Shown: positions 1 through 7,475, counted from the first letter of the stretch. The stretch is DNA of 9,825 bases from IMCC26077 sp044344975 (GCA_044344975.1 JBIJBY010000147.1:1-9825); one strand, 5' to 3'. Notes: generated by a model not told the origin, from the letters alone. Numbers and translations are program-made.

Positions 1-1064
1 CCTGGCGCACCTGCGCCGCCGCCAGTTCCGGTGCCAGCAACGCCAGCGGAAGTGAAGTTTGGTGAGGTGCCTTGATATGGATAACCGCTTCCGCTCGTAC
101 GAGCATTACCACCCAATATCGAGTCGGTAGAGCTGTTGTTTGCACCTAAACCACCAGCCCATCCGCCACCTCCGCCGGCTAACGCAATACCGAAACGGGT
201 GATTCCAGCGCCGCCTTTTCCGGTGTTGGTACTACCTACTCCGCCAGCACCTCCGGCACCTCCGCCACCACCGCCTCTAGTAGAAGCAGTTCCAGCGCCA
301 CCGTTATTTCCATAACTAGTCCATCCAGAAATAGTTTGCGAATTTCGAGTACCAGGTGTGCTCGATCCGTTGCCAGCTCCGCCACCTCCTGAGCCACCAG
401 AATTTCCTGTAGATCGATTGTTACCTCCGCCACCGCCACCGCCAAGTGCAGTGATTGCTCCAAATGTTGTCGCGCTGCCATCGCCACCAAAATTCCACTG
501 CCCCTCATTCACATTTGCATTTGTTGCAGTATTTGATGAGCCCGCACCTGAAACACCACCCGCGCCAATTGCCACCACAGTGCTCGCGGAGCTTGCAATG
601 TTTATTGGTGAGTTTGATTCAAGAACTTCACCTGCGCCGCCGCCACCGCCAAGACTTCCAAAACCTCCACCACCGCCACCACCAACAATTACTGCATCAA
701 ACTCTGTCGCACCGGTGTTATTCGTCCAATTACAGTTTCCGACAGCGCTAAAGGAGATAATCGTGTAGTTACCGCTGGTACTTGTGGTTGGGCTACATCC
801 TGCGAAATACGATGAAGAGGTTGTCGCTGTGCCGCTGGAATACCCGGTTCGAGTGGTATCAACTTTTAACGAAACCGTAACTCCATAAGTTCCTGGCGTG
901 ATGGTGTAGGTGCGCGTTGATCCCGAATCACTAGCAGAAATTGTTCCCGTTCCAGATGAATAGGTAACTGTTGGCGTAAAGGTGTAATTAGCATCGTAAT
1001 TAGTAACGGGAATGATTACTGTGCCAGCGCCATAAGTAACAGAGCCAAAGGTTGGATTCAGGGC
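1..1064 (-). repeat. Supermodule 4, partial (Ig-A, Cys hairpin, start of glycine-rich domain 4)
   Basis: Starts at residue 2129. Ig-A opens with ALNPTFGSVTYG and is very similar at DNA level to the supermodule 2 copy (compare 892-1042 with 3901-4051). Cysteine codons are at 795-797 and 732-734. Glycine-rich domain 4 opens with DAVIVGGGGGGG and continues to the edge without reaching the closing RYI motif. It is longer and more divergent than domains 2 and 3 and contains more aromatic and charged residues (for example NEGQWNFGG). Confidence 0.85.
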
Positions 1065-4000
1065 GGCGGCGGCGCGCGTTACGGTGATGGAATAAGTCGA
1101 AGTCGTCGTTCCATTTTGGGCAGTTACCTGTATGTCAATGGTGTTTGCACCAACATCTAACGCTAGAGATGTCGAAGCGCTGCCTGATGTCGCAGCGGAA
1201 TAGGAACCTCCATTTACTCGTACTTGGATTGTCGCTCCGCTCTGCGTTCGAGTTGGAGTGACTGTTATTGAAGTAATGGTGTTTGCAACCGTTGCGCTAT
1301 ACGAAGTTGTAGCAGAAGCAAACGCTGGACTCAACGTTCCAGAGGAAATAGTTAAGGTCGAAAGCGTTGCGACTGTCGAATTTGGAACAGTTATAGAGAG
1401 CGTATCTGAAGCTGAGGTGCTAGCAGGGCTGAAGGCTGAAGTTTTCGCGGTAATGCTCAAGGTACCGGCGTTTGCACTTCCCGTAAATGCCACTGTTATC
1501 TGTGAAGCGCTATTTCGTGTGACGCTAGCTGCCGTTAAGCCAGTAGTGCCAACCGAGAAAGTGAGATCAGCGAGTGCAATACTGGAATTAAAATTACTCC
1601 CAGTGATAACAACGCTTGGCGCGCTCTGTCCATTAGTAATGGTCGAAGTCGTAGCAACTGCCGATGAGGAAGCAGCTGCGCCAGTTACCGTGGCGCTTCC
1701 GTTTATTGAGTTGACTGATGTTTGTACAGTGATTGTTGCGCTCTGCGCGGTGGTCAACCCAGTGACAGTGAGAGGCATCGTGGAACCAGATGCTGTTCCC
1801 GCACTCACCGAACCTGCAGTAACGCTGTATGTATAAGAATAATTAGCGTTGTAATTGGTGATATTGACGGTAAAGCCAGTGGCAGTTACAACAGGTGTCG
1901 AGAATGTTGGCGTATTTGGTGAGCCGATATAACGAACAATGGCAATTCCAGATCCACCAGAGGCACCAATTGAAGAGCCTGCCGCGCCACCGCCACCGCC
2001 ACCGGTATTCGCTGTGCCAGCGGCGCCGCTCCGATTGAATTCACCAGTCCACGAAATGGCACCGCCGCCGCCGCCGGCGCCTCCGCCGCCAGTTCCGCCC
2101 TGACCACCTCGCATATCGCTGAGCCAGCCACCGCCACCACCGCCACCGCCATACCTCATGGATGAACCGCTTATGGAGTTCGATACTCCGTTACCACCGG
2201 CACCTCCACCTTGGCCTGAAGTCGCAGCGCCCGAACCGCCGGCGCCGGATCCAGATACCGATGCACCGCCTGCGCCACCTGACCCATTTCCGCCATTGCC
2301 TCCATTTACCGAAGTTGCGCCAACTGACGTGGCTGAACCTGAACCCGCTGTGCCGCTCTCCGATATGCCAGCTCCTCCGGCACCGACCGTGACAAGAACA
2401 GTCCCGTTAACGGAGACTCCCGTTTGATAAGAAACTCCACCACCGGATCCACCACCGCCGCCGTTAGATCCAGCACCACCGCCACCACCCACAACAAGAA
2501 CATCAGCGACAGTAACTCCGGAAGGAATATTCCAATTGCACGATCCTGTTGATGTAAAAGTAAGCACTCTGTAGATGCCACTGGTCGCTGGTATCACGTT
2601 ACATCCAGCAAAGTAGGTGGTTGGCGTTGTCGCGATCCCGCTAACGTAACCGGTTCGCGTTGTAGTAACTCTCAAAGAAACTGTTGCGCCAAAGACGCTG
2701 GGAGTGATGGTGTAAGTACGTGTTGCTCCTGAATTGTTAATAGCAACAGTTCCCGTTCCTGACGAGTAGGTGACTGTGTGAGCATAAGTAAAATTCGCAT
2801 CGAAATTAGTTACCGGAATATCTACTGTGCCAGCGCCATAAGTTACTGTGCCAAAAGTTGATACTAGAGCGGCTTGCAGAGCAGCGCCCGAAACTGTTGC
2901 GCTACCTGTGAAGCCAATTGCTGATGTTTGAACGGTTATTGTTGCGCTCTGTCCAGCAGTTAATCCCGTGACTGTTAGAGGCATCGTGGAACCAGATGCC
3001 GTTCCGTTGGTGATTGAACCTGATGAAACGCTGTATGTGTACGAATAATTTGCATCGTAATTGGTGATGTTGAGAGTAAAACCAGTTGCCGCCGCAGTTG
3101 ACGCTGAAAAAGTTGGAGTATTTGCAGCACTTATATAACGAACGATGACAATTCCAGAGCCACCTGAACCGCTTGTTGACGTGCTGACCGACCCGGCGCC
3201 ACCGCCACCGCCAGTATTCGCACTTCCATTAGCGCCGTTATTTCCTCCAGTTTTTGAACTCGCGCCACCGCCGCCGCCAGCTCCGCCGCCGCCAGCTCCG
3301 CCATTGCCGCCAGTGGTGCTTGTAATCCATCCGCCACCGCCGCCACCGCCGCCGTATCTGAGAGTTGAACCAGTGATTGAAATCAGTAGTCCTGCTCCTC
3401 CATTACTACCGGCCGTGGAGGAGTTAGTGCTGCCTGCACCACCTGCGCCTGATCCAGAAACAGATAATCCACCCGAGCCAGTTGGACCAACTCCACCATT
3501 GCCGCCGTTAACAGAGATCGCACCAAATGACGAAGGAGATCCTGCGCTGGCAGTTCCATTTGCAGTTGCTCCAGCGCCACCAGCGCCTACAGTTATAGCG
3601 ATGTTTCCATTTACTGATGTCCCAGTTTGATAGGAAATTCCACCACCAGAACCACCACCGCCTGAATTAAAACCAGCGCCGCCACCACCACCAACAACGA
3701 GAACATCTGCCCTTGTGACTCCCGCTGGTGTACTCCAATTACAAGCACCTGTAGATGTGAAGGAGAGAACTGAGTAGTTGCCACTGGTTGTTGTCGTTGG
3801 ATTACATCCCGCAAAGTATGTTGTTGAGGTAGTTGCAGTGCCGCTGGCATAACCACTTCTCGTAGTGTCTACTTTTAATGAAACTGTCGCGCCAGAAGTT
3901 CCTGGAGTGATGGTGTAGGTGCGCGTAGCTCCTGAATCACTCGAAGTGATTGTTCCGGTTCCGGAAGAGTACGTAACTGTTGGCGTAAAGGTGTAATTGG

Positions 4001-7000
4001 CATCGTAATTTGTGACAGGAATGATGACCGTTCCAGCGCCATAAGCAACAGTGCCAAAGGTTGGCGTAAGAGCACCCTGAAAGGCCGAACTAGAAACCGT
4101 TGCGTTGCCGGTTAATCCATTCGCTGATGTTTGAACCGTGATGGTTGCGCTCTGTCCGGCAGTTACTCCAGTAACAGTAAGAGGCATCGTGGATCCCGAT
4201 GCAGTTCCAGCTGTGACCGAACCTGAAGTAACGCTGTAGGTATAGGTGAAATTAGAATCAAAGTTAGTGATGTTGACGGTAAAACCAGTTGCCGTCGCAA
4301 CTGGTGTAGAGAAAGTTGGCGTATTTGCAGCGCTGATGTAACGCAAGATGACAATTCCATTTGCACCGGCTCCACCAACTGCACCTATCGCATGGATGTT
4401 GTAATCCGGAGCACCAGATTTCGCTCCCGCACCGCCATTGCCACCCATGCCCGCGCGAGATCCGTTTGCGCCCACAAGTGCAGTAGCTCCAGCACCACCA
4501 CCGCCTTCACCACCACCACCGGATCCGCCGGTTCCATATTCAACAGATGTACCAGTGATATTCGAATTGGTTCCGAATCCACCGGGTTGAAGAGAAGCAC
4601 TTAGAGATGTGAGATTTGAAGTTGCAGCACCACTTCCTGCGCCGCCCGCTCCCGCGCCACCAACACCAGTAGTGATATCAGCGCCAGTTCCACAGAGTGG
4701 TCGCCCACCCATATTCCCATTTCCGCTGTTACCGCCGCGACCGCCGATCCCATCTATGTAATAAACGTTTAATCCGTCATGCAAGAAGGGTCGATTGTTT
4801 GTGCATGCTGCTGACGTTGGCGAGGAAAGTGCCCAAAAACCTCCACCAATTCCTGCCCCACCACCTGCGGCTGAAGTAGTCGTGGAATTGACTGAGACGC
4901 TGCTGCTCGTTCCATCGCGACCATGAGAACCGGCCCAACTTGCTCCATTGCGCCCACCAGTTGTTCCGCCGACACCACCGCCTCCAACCGAAATATTTAT
5001 TACAGAATTTGTTATATCAGTGAGGGTTTGTGTGACTACCTGACCGCCACCGCCACCGCCGCCGCCACCGCCACCGCCCGTAGTTGTGCCAACATTTCGG
5101 TTGTAGCCGCCAGCACCACCACCACCGCCGCCGCCAACAACAAGTACTTCTGCCTTTGTGACTCCAGGCGGAGCGGTCAGTTTGCACGAACCGGTTGAAT
5201 TAAAAGTTAACACTGTGTAGATGCCGCTTGTCGTCGAAGTAGCGGAGCAACCAGCGGTGTAACTTGAGGAAGTAGTTGCCGTGCCGTTGGCATAACCCGT
5301 TCTCGAAGTATTAACAGTTAGGGAAACGGTTGCACCAGAAGTTCCCGGAGTAACGGTGTAGGTGCGCGTAGAACCCGAATCACTTACCGTGATATTTCCA
5401 GTACCGGATGAATAGGTAACTGTTGGAGTAAATGTGTAATTGGAATCGTAATTTGTAACGGGGATGACAACGGTTCCTATACCGTAGGTAACGTTGCCGA
5501 AAGTTGGCGTAAGGGCCGGTAGTGACCATTTTGCGTAAAGAGTTGAATTTTGCGTTGGAGAATAATTCGCTCCCGCGTTACCAACAAAACTATTTAGGGT
5601 TACATCGCTAAACCAACCCGAAAAAACATAATTTGTTCGCGTCGGAGTTGGCAAGGTGATTGGTGTTCCTCCGGTAAAAAACTGACTCCATAATCGAGAA
5701 TCTCCACCATCGGAATTGTTATATTGGAAGGTAGCAGTGAACGTATTAGCGCTTGCTTGGCTATAAAGCGAGCTCACATCGCTAGTGTTAAGTTGGGTTG
5801 AATAGACACGAGCGACTGCAATATCTCCCAAAAACCCATTGTTATTTGGCGAGGTTACCCAGCCCGCTAAATTGCCCCCACCAACCACCCAATAACCTGA
5901 ATAATTTTGAATATTTGCGTCGACAGCTGAAGTGGCCTGCAGTGTGCCATCAACATAAAGTCTTAAAACACCAGATTCATAGGTGCCGACCACGTGATGC
6001 CATTTCCCATCATTGATTGCCTGGTTGCCGCTGACGACATCTGCGGCGGCTCCATCCCACTTTCCAAACTTTATGAATCCATTCGCATCCAAGTAAATGT
6101 GGCGATCATACGAAAAGCTACTTTGACCCGTTCCGGCATTATTTTGAAATCCAATAAGTTTGGAATTCGTGTGGGTCGTTCTGAACCATAATTCAAGAGA
6201 AAAAATTTGCGGGTTTGGGTAGGCGACATTTTTATACACTTGCATTCCATCACCAAATGAGAAGAACTTGTTGGATGAATTCCAACTCGGGAAGTTGGCG
6301 CTCGGTGATGTCGAAATGTTGTTGCCCGTTGACACGTCCTGCCAAGTGCCATTGGCTGGCGTTCCTACTCTCGCGTTCAAATCTAGATTTGTGGGAATGG
6401 AGTAGCGAATAATCGCAACTCCACTTCCGCCAGCGCCACCGGGCGTCCGCTCACCATCGTCATCCCCTGGCGAACCACCGCAGCCGTCACCGTATGCGAT
6501 GCCACCACCTCCGCCACCACCAGTTCCATTGAGGCCTGGAAAACCTTTTGTGGAGCCGGGATATGAGGTGCTACCGCAATTCGCATTCAAAGAGACAGCT
6601 GGAGAGCCGGCAACGCCGGTATAAGTCCATGTGACTGAAGTTCCTCGCGTGCGCTGAACAGCGCCTCTTCCGCCTCCACCTAGAGCGCCACTTCCTCCAT
6701 CAAGAGATCCCGATGGATTCCCGAACGAATGTGCACCCATGCCACCGCCACCGCCACCGCCGTAATACAAATTTTGACCTGAGATGTCACTCTGAAAACC
6801 GTTTCCTATTGAGGCATTTGAAGCATTGGTTCCGGCACTGGTACTAGTTGGCCCGTCACCGCCGCGACCACCGGTGAGCAAGGTTGCACTATTTTGAACA
6901 TTTGATACCGACGCGGGCCCACCAGTTCGGGTTTGCCAGCCTGTCCCCGCTGAGCCGCCGAGGGCATTCCACTCGAAATTGCCGTCGCCATTTAAATCCA

Positions 7001-7448
7001 GTTGGGTCGTGCCACCATTGCCGCCGGATGACCCACCGGCACCTATTCGAATATTTGCACTTTGGGTGGATACCACTTCAACCACCGACTTGGTGACACC
7101 GCTTCCACCACCACCGCCGCCGCCACCATCGCCTTGCCCACCGGCACCTCCGCCAACAATCAAAAGTCGAACAGTTTTCACCCCCAGCGGAATGACCCAT
7201 GTTGTATCTGAAGTAAAAGTTATTACACAATCCGCACCAACTTGAGTGACTGAGACAACTGATGCGTTACCAACATCTTGAACGCAATTACCTGAACCAA
7301 CTGTCGCTGCATTTGCACTTTCAACAGTTGTAGTGACAGCGATCAGCGAAAGTAGCGGCGCAACTATTAACCAACTCGCAAGTGATGCAATAAATTTTTT
7401 GGGCGCGAGAGAGCCACGACGATGCCATTTCTTTGTCGACAGGGTCAT
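1..7448 (-). CDS. Giant secreted modular glycine-rich/Ig-like surface protein (C-terminus outside window)
   Basis: An open frame of 2,482 full codons with no stop, running off the left edge. The ATG at 7446-7448 is preceded by TGGAGG (7458-7463) with a 9-nt spacer, and an in-frame TAG lies upstream at 7479-7481, so the start is well supported. The frame was checked at recurring RYI motifs and at every conserved cysteine pair, and it stays consistent. Order: Sec signal peptide (1-47), short Cys-containing lead (48-83), glycine-rich domain (84-349), LamG-like domain (~368-563), Flg_new/InlB-type repeat (~569-642), then repeating Ig-A / glycine-rich / Ig-B supermodules from residue 645. An IPT-like plus cadherin-like insertion lies at ~1927-2127. 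The protein is rich in Gly, Ser, Thr and Asn and poor in charged residues. Inferred role: cell-surface adhesin or stalk-like structural protein. No enzyme motif was seen. Anchoring (LPXTG, transmembrane segment or other) cannot be judged without the C-terminus. Confidence 0.93.
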   Translation of the reverse strand, partial: MTLSTKKWHRRGSLAPKKFIASLASWLIVAPLLSLIAVTTTVESANAATVGSGNCVQDVGNASVVSVTQVGADCVITFTSDTTWVIPLGVKTVRLLIVGGGAGGQGDGGGGGGGGSGVTKSVVEVVSTQSANIRIGAGGSSGGNGGTTQLDLNGDGNFEWNALGGSAGTGWQTRTGGPASVSNVQNSATLLTGGRGGDGPTSTSAGTNASNASIGNGFQSDISGQNLYYGGGGGGGMGAHSFGNPSGSLDGGSGALGGGGRGAVQRTRGTSVTWTYTGVAGSPAVSLNANCGSTSYPGSTKGFPGLNGTGGGGGGGIAYGDGCGGSPGDDDGERTPGGAGGSGVAIIRYSIPTNLDLNARVGTPANGTWQDVSTGNNISTSPSANFPSWNSSNKFFSFGDGMQVYKNVAYPNPQIFSLELWFRTTHTNSKLIGFQNNAGTGQSSFSYDRHIYLDANGFIKFGKWDGAAADVVSGNQAINDGKWHHVVGTYESGVLRLYVDGTLQATSAVDANIQNYSGYWVVGGGNLAGWVTSPNNNGFLGDIAVARVYSTQLNTSDVSSLYSQASANTFTATFQYNNSDGGDSRLWSQFFTGGTPITLPTPTRTNYVFSGWFSDVTLNSFVGNAGANYSPTQNSTLYAKWSLPALTPTFGNVTYGIGTVVIPVTNYDSNYTFTPTVTYSSGTGNITVSDSGSTRTYTVTPGTSGATVSLTVNTSRTGYANGTATTSSSYTAGCSATSTTSGIYTVLTFNSTGSCKLTAPPGVTKAEVLVVGGGGGGGAGGYNRNVGTTTGGGGGGGGGGGGQVVTQTLTDITNSVINISVGGGGVGGTTGGRNGASWAGSHGRDGTSSSVSVNSTTTSAAGGGAGIGGGFWALSSPTSAACTNNRPFLHDGLNVYYIDGIGGRGGNSGNGNMGGRPLCGTGADITTGVGGAGAGGAGSGAATSNLTSLSASLQPGGFGTNSNITGTSVEYGTGGSGGGGEGGGGAGATALVGANGSRAGMGGNGGAGAKSGAPDYNIHAIGAVGGAGANGIVILRYISAANTPTFSTPVATATGFTVNITNFDSNFTYTYSVTSGSVTAGTASGSTMPLTVTGVTAGQSATITVQTSANGLTGNATVSSSAFQGALTPTFGTVAYGAGTVIIPVTNYDANYTFTPTVTYSSGTGTITSSDSGATRTYTITPGTSGATVSLKVDTTRSGYASGTATTSTTYFAGCNPTTTTSGNYSVLSFTSTGACNWSTPAGVTRADVLVVGGGGGAGFNSGGGGSGGGISYQTGTSVNGNIAITVGAGGAGATANGTASAGSPSSFGAISVNGGNGGVGPTGSGGLSVSGSGAGGAGSTNSSTAGSNGGAGLLISITGSTLRYGGGGGGGGWITSTTGGNGGAGGGGAGGGGGASSKTGGNNGANGSANTGGGGGAGSVSTSTSGSGGSGIVIVRYISAANTPTFSASTAAATGFTLNITNYDANYSYTYSVSSGSITNGTASGSTMPLTVTGLTAGQSATITVQTSAIGFTGSATVSGAALQAALVSTFGTVTYGAGTVDIPVTNFDANFTYAHTVTYSSGTGTVAINNSGATRTYTITPSVFGATVSLRVTTTRTGYVSGIATTPTTYFAGCNVIPATSGIYRVLTFTSTGSCNWNIPSGVTVADVLVVGGGGGAGSNGGGGGSGGGVSYQTGVSVNGTVLVTVGAGGAGISESGTAGSGSATSVGATSVNGGNGGNGSGGAGGASVSGSGAGGSGAATSGQGGGAGGNGVSNSISGSSMRYGGGGGGGGWLSDMRGGQGGTGGGGAGGGGGAISWTGEFNRSGAAGTANTGGGGGGAAGSSIGASGGSGIAIVRYIGSPNTPTFSTPVVTATGFTVNITNYNANYSYTYSVTAGSVSAGTASGSTMPLTVTGLTTAQSATITVQTSVNSINGSATVTGAAASSSAVATTSTITNGQSAPSVVITGSNFNSSIALADLTFSVGTTGLTAASVTRNSASQITVAFTGSANAGTLSITAKTSAFSPASTSASDTLSITVPNSTVATLSTLTISSGTLSPAFASATTSYSATVANTITSITVTPTRTQSGATIQVRVNGGSYSAATSGSASTSLALDVGANTIDIQVTAQNGTTTSTYSITVTRAAAALNPTFGSVTYGAGTVIIPVTNYDANYTFTPTVTYSSGTGTISASDSGSTRTYTITPGTYGVTVSLKVDTTRTGYSSGTATTSSSYFAGCSPTTSTSGNYTIISFSAVGNCNWTNNTGATEFDAVIVGGGGGGGFGSLGGGGGAGEVLESNSPINIASSASTVVAIGAGGVSGAGSSNTATNANVNEGQWNFGGDGSATTFGAITALGGGGGGGNNRSTGNSGGSGGGGAGNGSSTPGTRNSQTISGWTSYGNNGGAGTASTRGGGGGGAGGAGGVGSTNTGKGGAGITRFGIALAGGGGGWAGGLGANNSSTDSILGGNARTSGSGYPYQGTSPNFTSAGVAGTGTGGGAGAP
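1068..1384 (-). other. Cadherin-like beta-sandwich domain in the inserted block
   Basis: Residues ~2022-2127. The order LSTLTISSGTLSPAFASATT, then SYSATV, ITSITVTPT, LDVGANTIDIQVTAQNGTTT and STYSITVTRA, closely follows the Cadherin-like beta-sandwich family (Pfam PF12733 pattern: L-T-x-S-x-G-x-L-x-P-x-F ... T-x-x-Y-x-x-x-V ... V-x-V-T-A-x-x-G-T-T-x-x-Y-x-I-x-V-T-R). It is a structural or adhesive domain and joins directly to the fourth Ig-A through an Ala-rich linker. Confidence 0.82.
1385..1670 (-). other. IPT/TIG-like Ig domain in the inserted block
   Basis: Residues ~1927-2021. The segment runs from STITNGQSAPSVVITGSNFN through ITVAFTGSANAGTLSITA to DTLSITVP. The V-x-I-T-G-S-N-F motif is typical of IPT/TIG-type Ig-like domains in bacterial surface proteins. 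It is absent from the other inter-module junctions, where Ig-B passes directly into Ig-A. Assignment to a specific family is by motif only. Confidence 0.6.
1671..2870 (-). repeat. Supermodule 3 (Ig-A, Cys hairpin, glycine-rich domain 3, Ig-B)
   Basis: Residues 1527 to ~1926 (~400 aa). Ig-A opens with ALVSTFGTVTYG. Cysteine codons are at 2601-2603 and 2538-2540. The glycine-rich domain (~2515-1935) closes with IAIVRYIGSPNTPTF. Ig-B ends at GSATVTGAA near 1675. Length and layout match supermodule 2 almost exactly, but the next Ig-A does not follow directly, because the block at 1065-1670 is inserted at this junction. Confidence 0.88.
2871..4073 (-). repeat. Supermodule 2 (Ig-A, Cys hairpin, glycine-rich domain 2, Ig-B)
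   Basis: Residues 1126-1526 (401 aa). It has the same order as supermodule 1: ALTPTFGTVAYG, TNYDANY, cysteine codons at 3804-3806 and 3741-3743, an opening strand ADVLVVGGGGG, a glycine-rich stretch of about 193 aa, IVIVRYISAANTPTF at ~3105-3149, then Ig-B with STMPLTVTGLTAGQSATI. Its glycine-rich domain is closest to that of supermodule 3 (shared ISYQTG/VSYQTG, VNGGNGG, SVSGSGAGG and ANTGGGGGG), suggesting these two are the most recent duplicates. Confidence 0.88.
4074..5516 (-). repeat. Supermodule 1 (Ig-A, Cys hairpin, glycine-rich domain 1, Ig-B)
   Basis: Residues 645-1125 (481 aa). Ig-A opens with ALTPTFGNVTYG and contains TNYDSNY. The C-x20-C segment has its cysteine codons at 5247-5249 and 5184-5186. 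Glycine-rich domain 1 (~5165-4344, about 274 aa) is the longest of the complete repeats. It has an uninterrupted run of 12 glycines at 5043-5078 and two extra cysteines (codons 4803-4805 and 4692-4694) around a segment rich in Arg, Asn and Tyr. It closes with IVILRYISAANTPTF, which leads into Ig-B (to ~4080). The extra length compared with supermodule 2 is all in the glycine-rich part. Confidence 0.88.
5522..5745 (-). other. Flg_new / InlB B-repeat-like domain
   Basis: Residues ~569-642. The motif order ITLPTPTRTNYVFSGWFSD ... YSPTQNSTLYAKWS is the hallmark of the Listeria-Bacteroides repeat (Flg_new), with its conserved P-T-R-x-x-Y-x-F-x-G-W and closing Y-A-K-W. These small ubiquitin-like or beta-grasp domains occur in bacterial surface proteins, often in tandem, as spacers or adhesive units. 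Here there is a single copy, directly followed by the first Ig-A domain. Confidence 0.85.
5760..6345 (-). other. LamG-like / concanavalin-type beta-sandwich domain
   Basis: Residues ~368-563. Features of the Laminin_G_3/concanavalin-like family are visible: an early strand with FFSFGDGMQVY, then FSLELWFRTT, a central GKWHHVVGTYESGVLRLYVD segment (the usual W-H-H-V-x-x-T-Y...L-Y-V-D-G signature), and a closing GFLGDIAVARVYSTQLN. In this family such domains bind glycans or proteins, or act as structural spacers. The ligand cannot be predicted here. It is the only domain of this type in the visible part of the protein, placed between glycine-rich domain 0 and the Ig-like repeats. Confidence 0.85.
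6400..7307 (-). other. Mature N-terminus and glycine-rich domain 0
   Basis: Residues 48-349. A short lead carries C55 and C74, then a beta-strand-like segment (VKTVRLLIVGGG) opens a long glycine-rich stretch that closes with VAIIRYS near 6402. Runs of seven glycines occur in several places (for example near 6738-6762 and 7105-7130). Two extra cysteines (codons at 6576-6578 and 6480-6482) could form a disulfide. The opening (hydrophobic strand then poly-Gly) and the ending (IIRY/IVRY) match the other four glycine-rich domains, so this is a divergent member. The fold is unknown; polyglycine-II packing, as in some phage adhesins, is only an analogy. Confidence 0.75.
7308..7448 (-). other. Sec-type signal peptide of the giant protein
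   Basis: Residues 1-47. The n-region is basic (K6, K7, R10, R11, K17, K18). The hydrophobic stretch from F19 to about V38 includes SWLIVAPLLSLIAV. The c-region ends in SANA, giving a likely signal peptidase I cleavage after A47. This shows export across the membrane. R10-R11 is a twin arginine, but the surrounding residues do not fit the Tat consensus well, so Sec is preferred. Confidence 0.85.
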
Positions 7449-7457
7449 TACGGCGGG

Positions 7458-7463
7458 CCTCCA
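7458..7463 (-). promoter_or_regulatory. Ribosome binding site of the giant gene
   Basis: Minus-strand TGGAGG, 9 nt upstream of the ATG. It is the only strong Shine-Dalgarno sequence near a start in this frame and fixes the start codon. Confidence 0.75.
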
Positions 7464-7475
7464 CAGCAGACCCCC

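Noticed and set aside
1258..1836. A 192-codon plus-strand open frame over the inserted domains
   Set aside because: The minus-strand frame here encodes recognisable IPT-like and cadherin-like domains. The plus-strand product is only a hydrophobic mirror without family features.
5041..5140. A possible CRISPR or satellite array in the GCC/ACC repeats
   Set aside because: There are no repeat-spacer units. The pattern is a simple trinucleotide run encoding glycine in frame.
358..5198. Several plus-strand open frames rich in proline (for example 358-768, 2158-2427, 3145-3630)
   Set aside because: They are antisense images of glycine codons (GGN read as NCC) in the giant gene. They lack convincing starts with ribosome binding sites and have no recognisable domains.
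7395..7448. A Tat (twin-arginine) signal
   Set aside because: R10-R11 is present, but the following residues G-S-L-A do not fit the S/T-R-R-x-F-L-K consensus, and the hydrophobic core suits Sec export.
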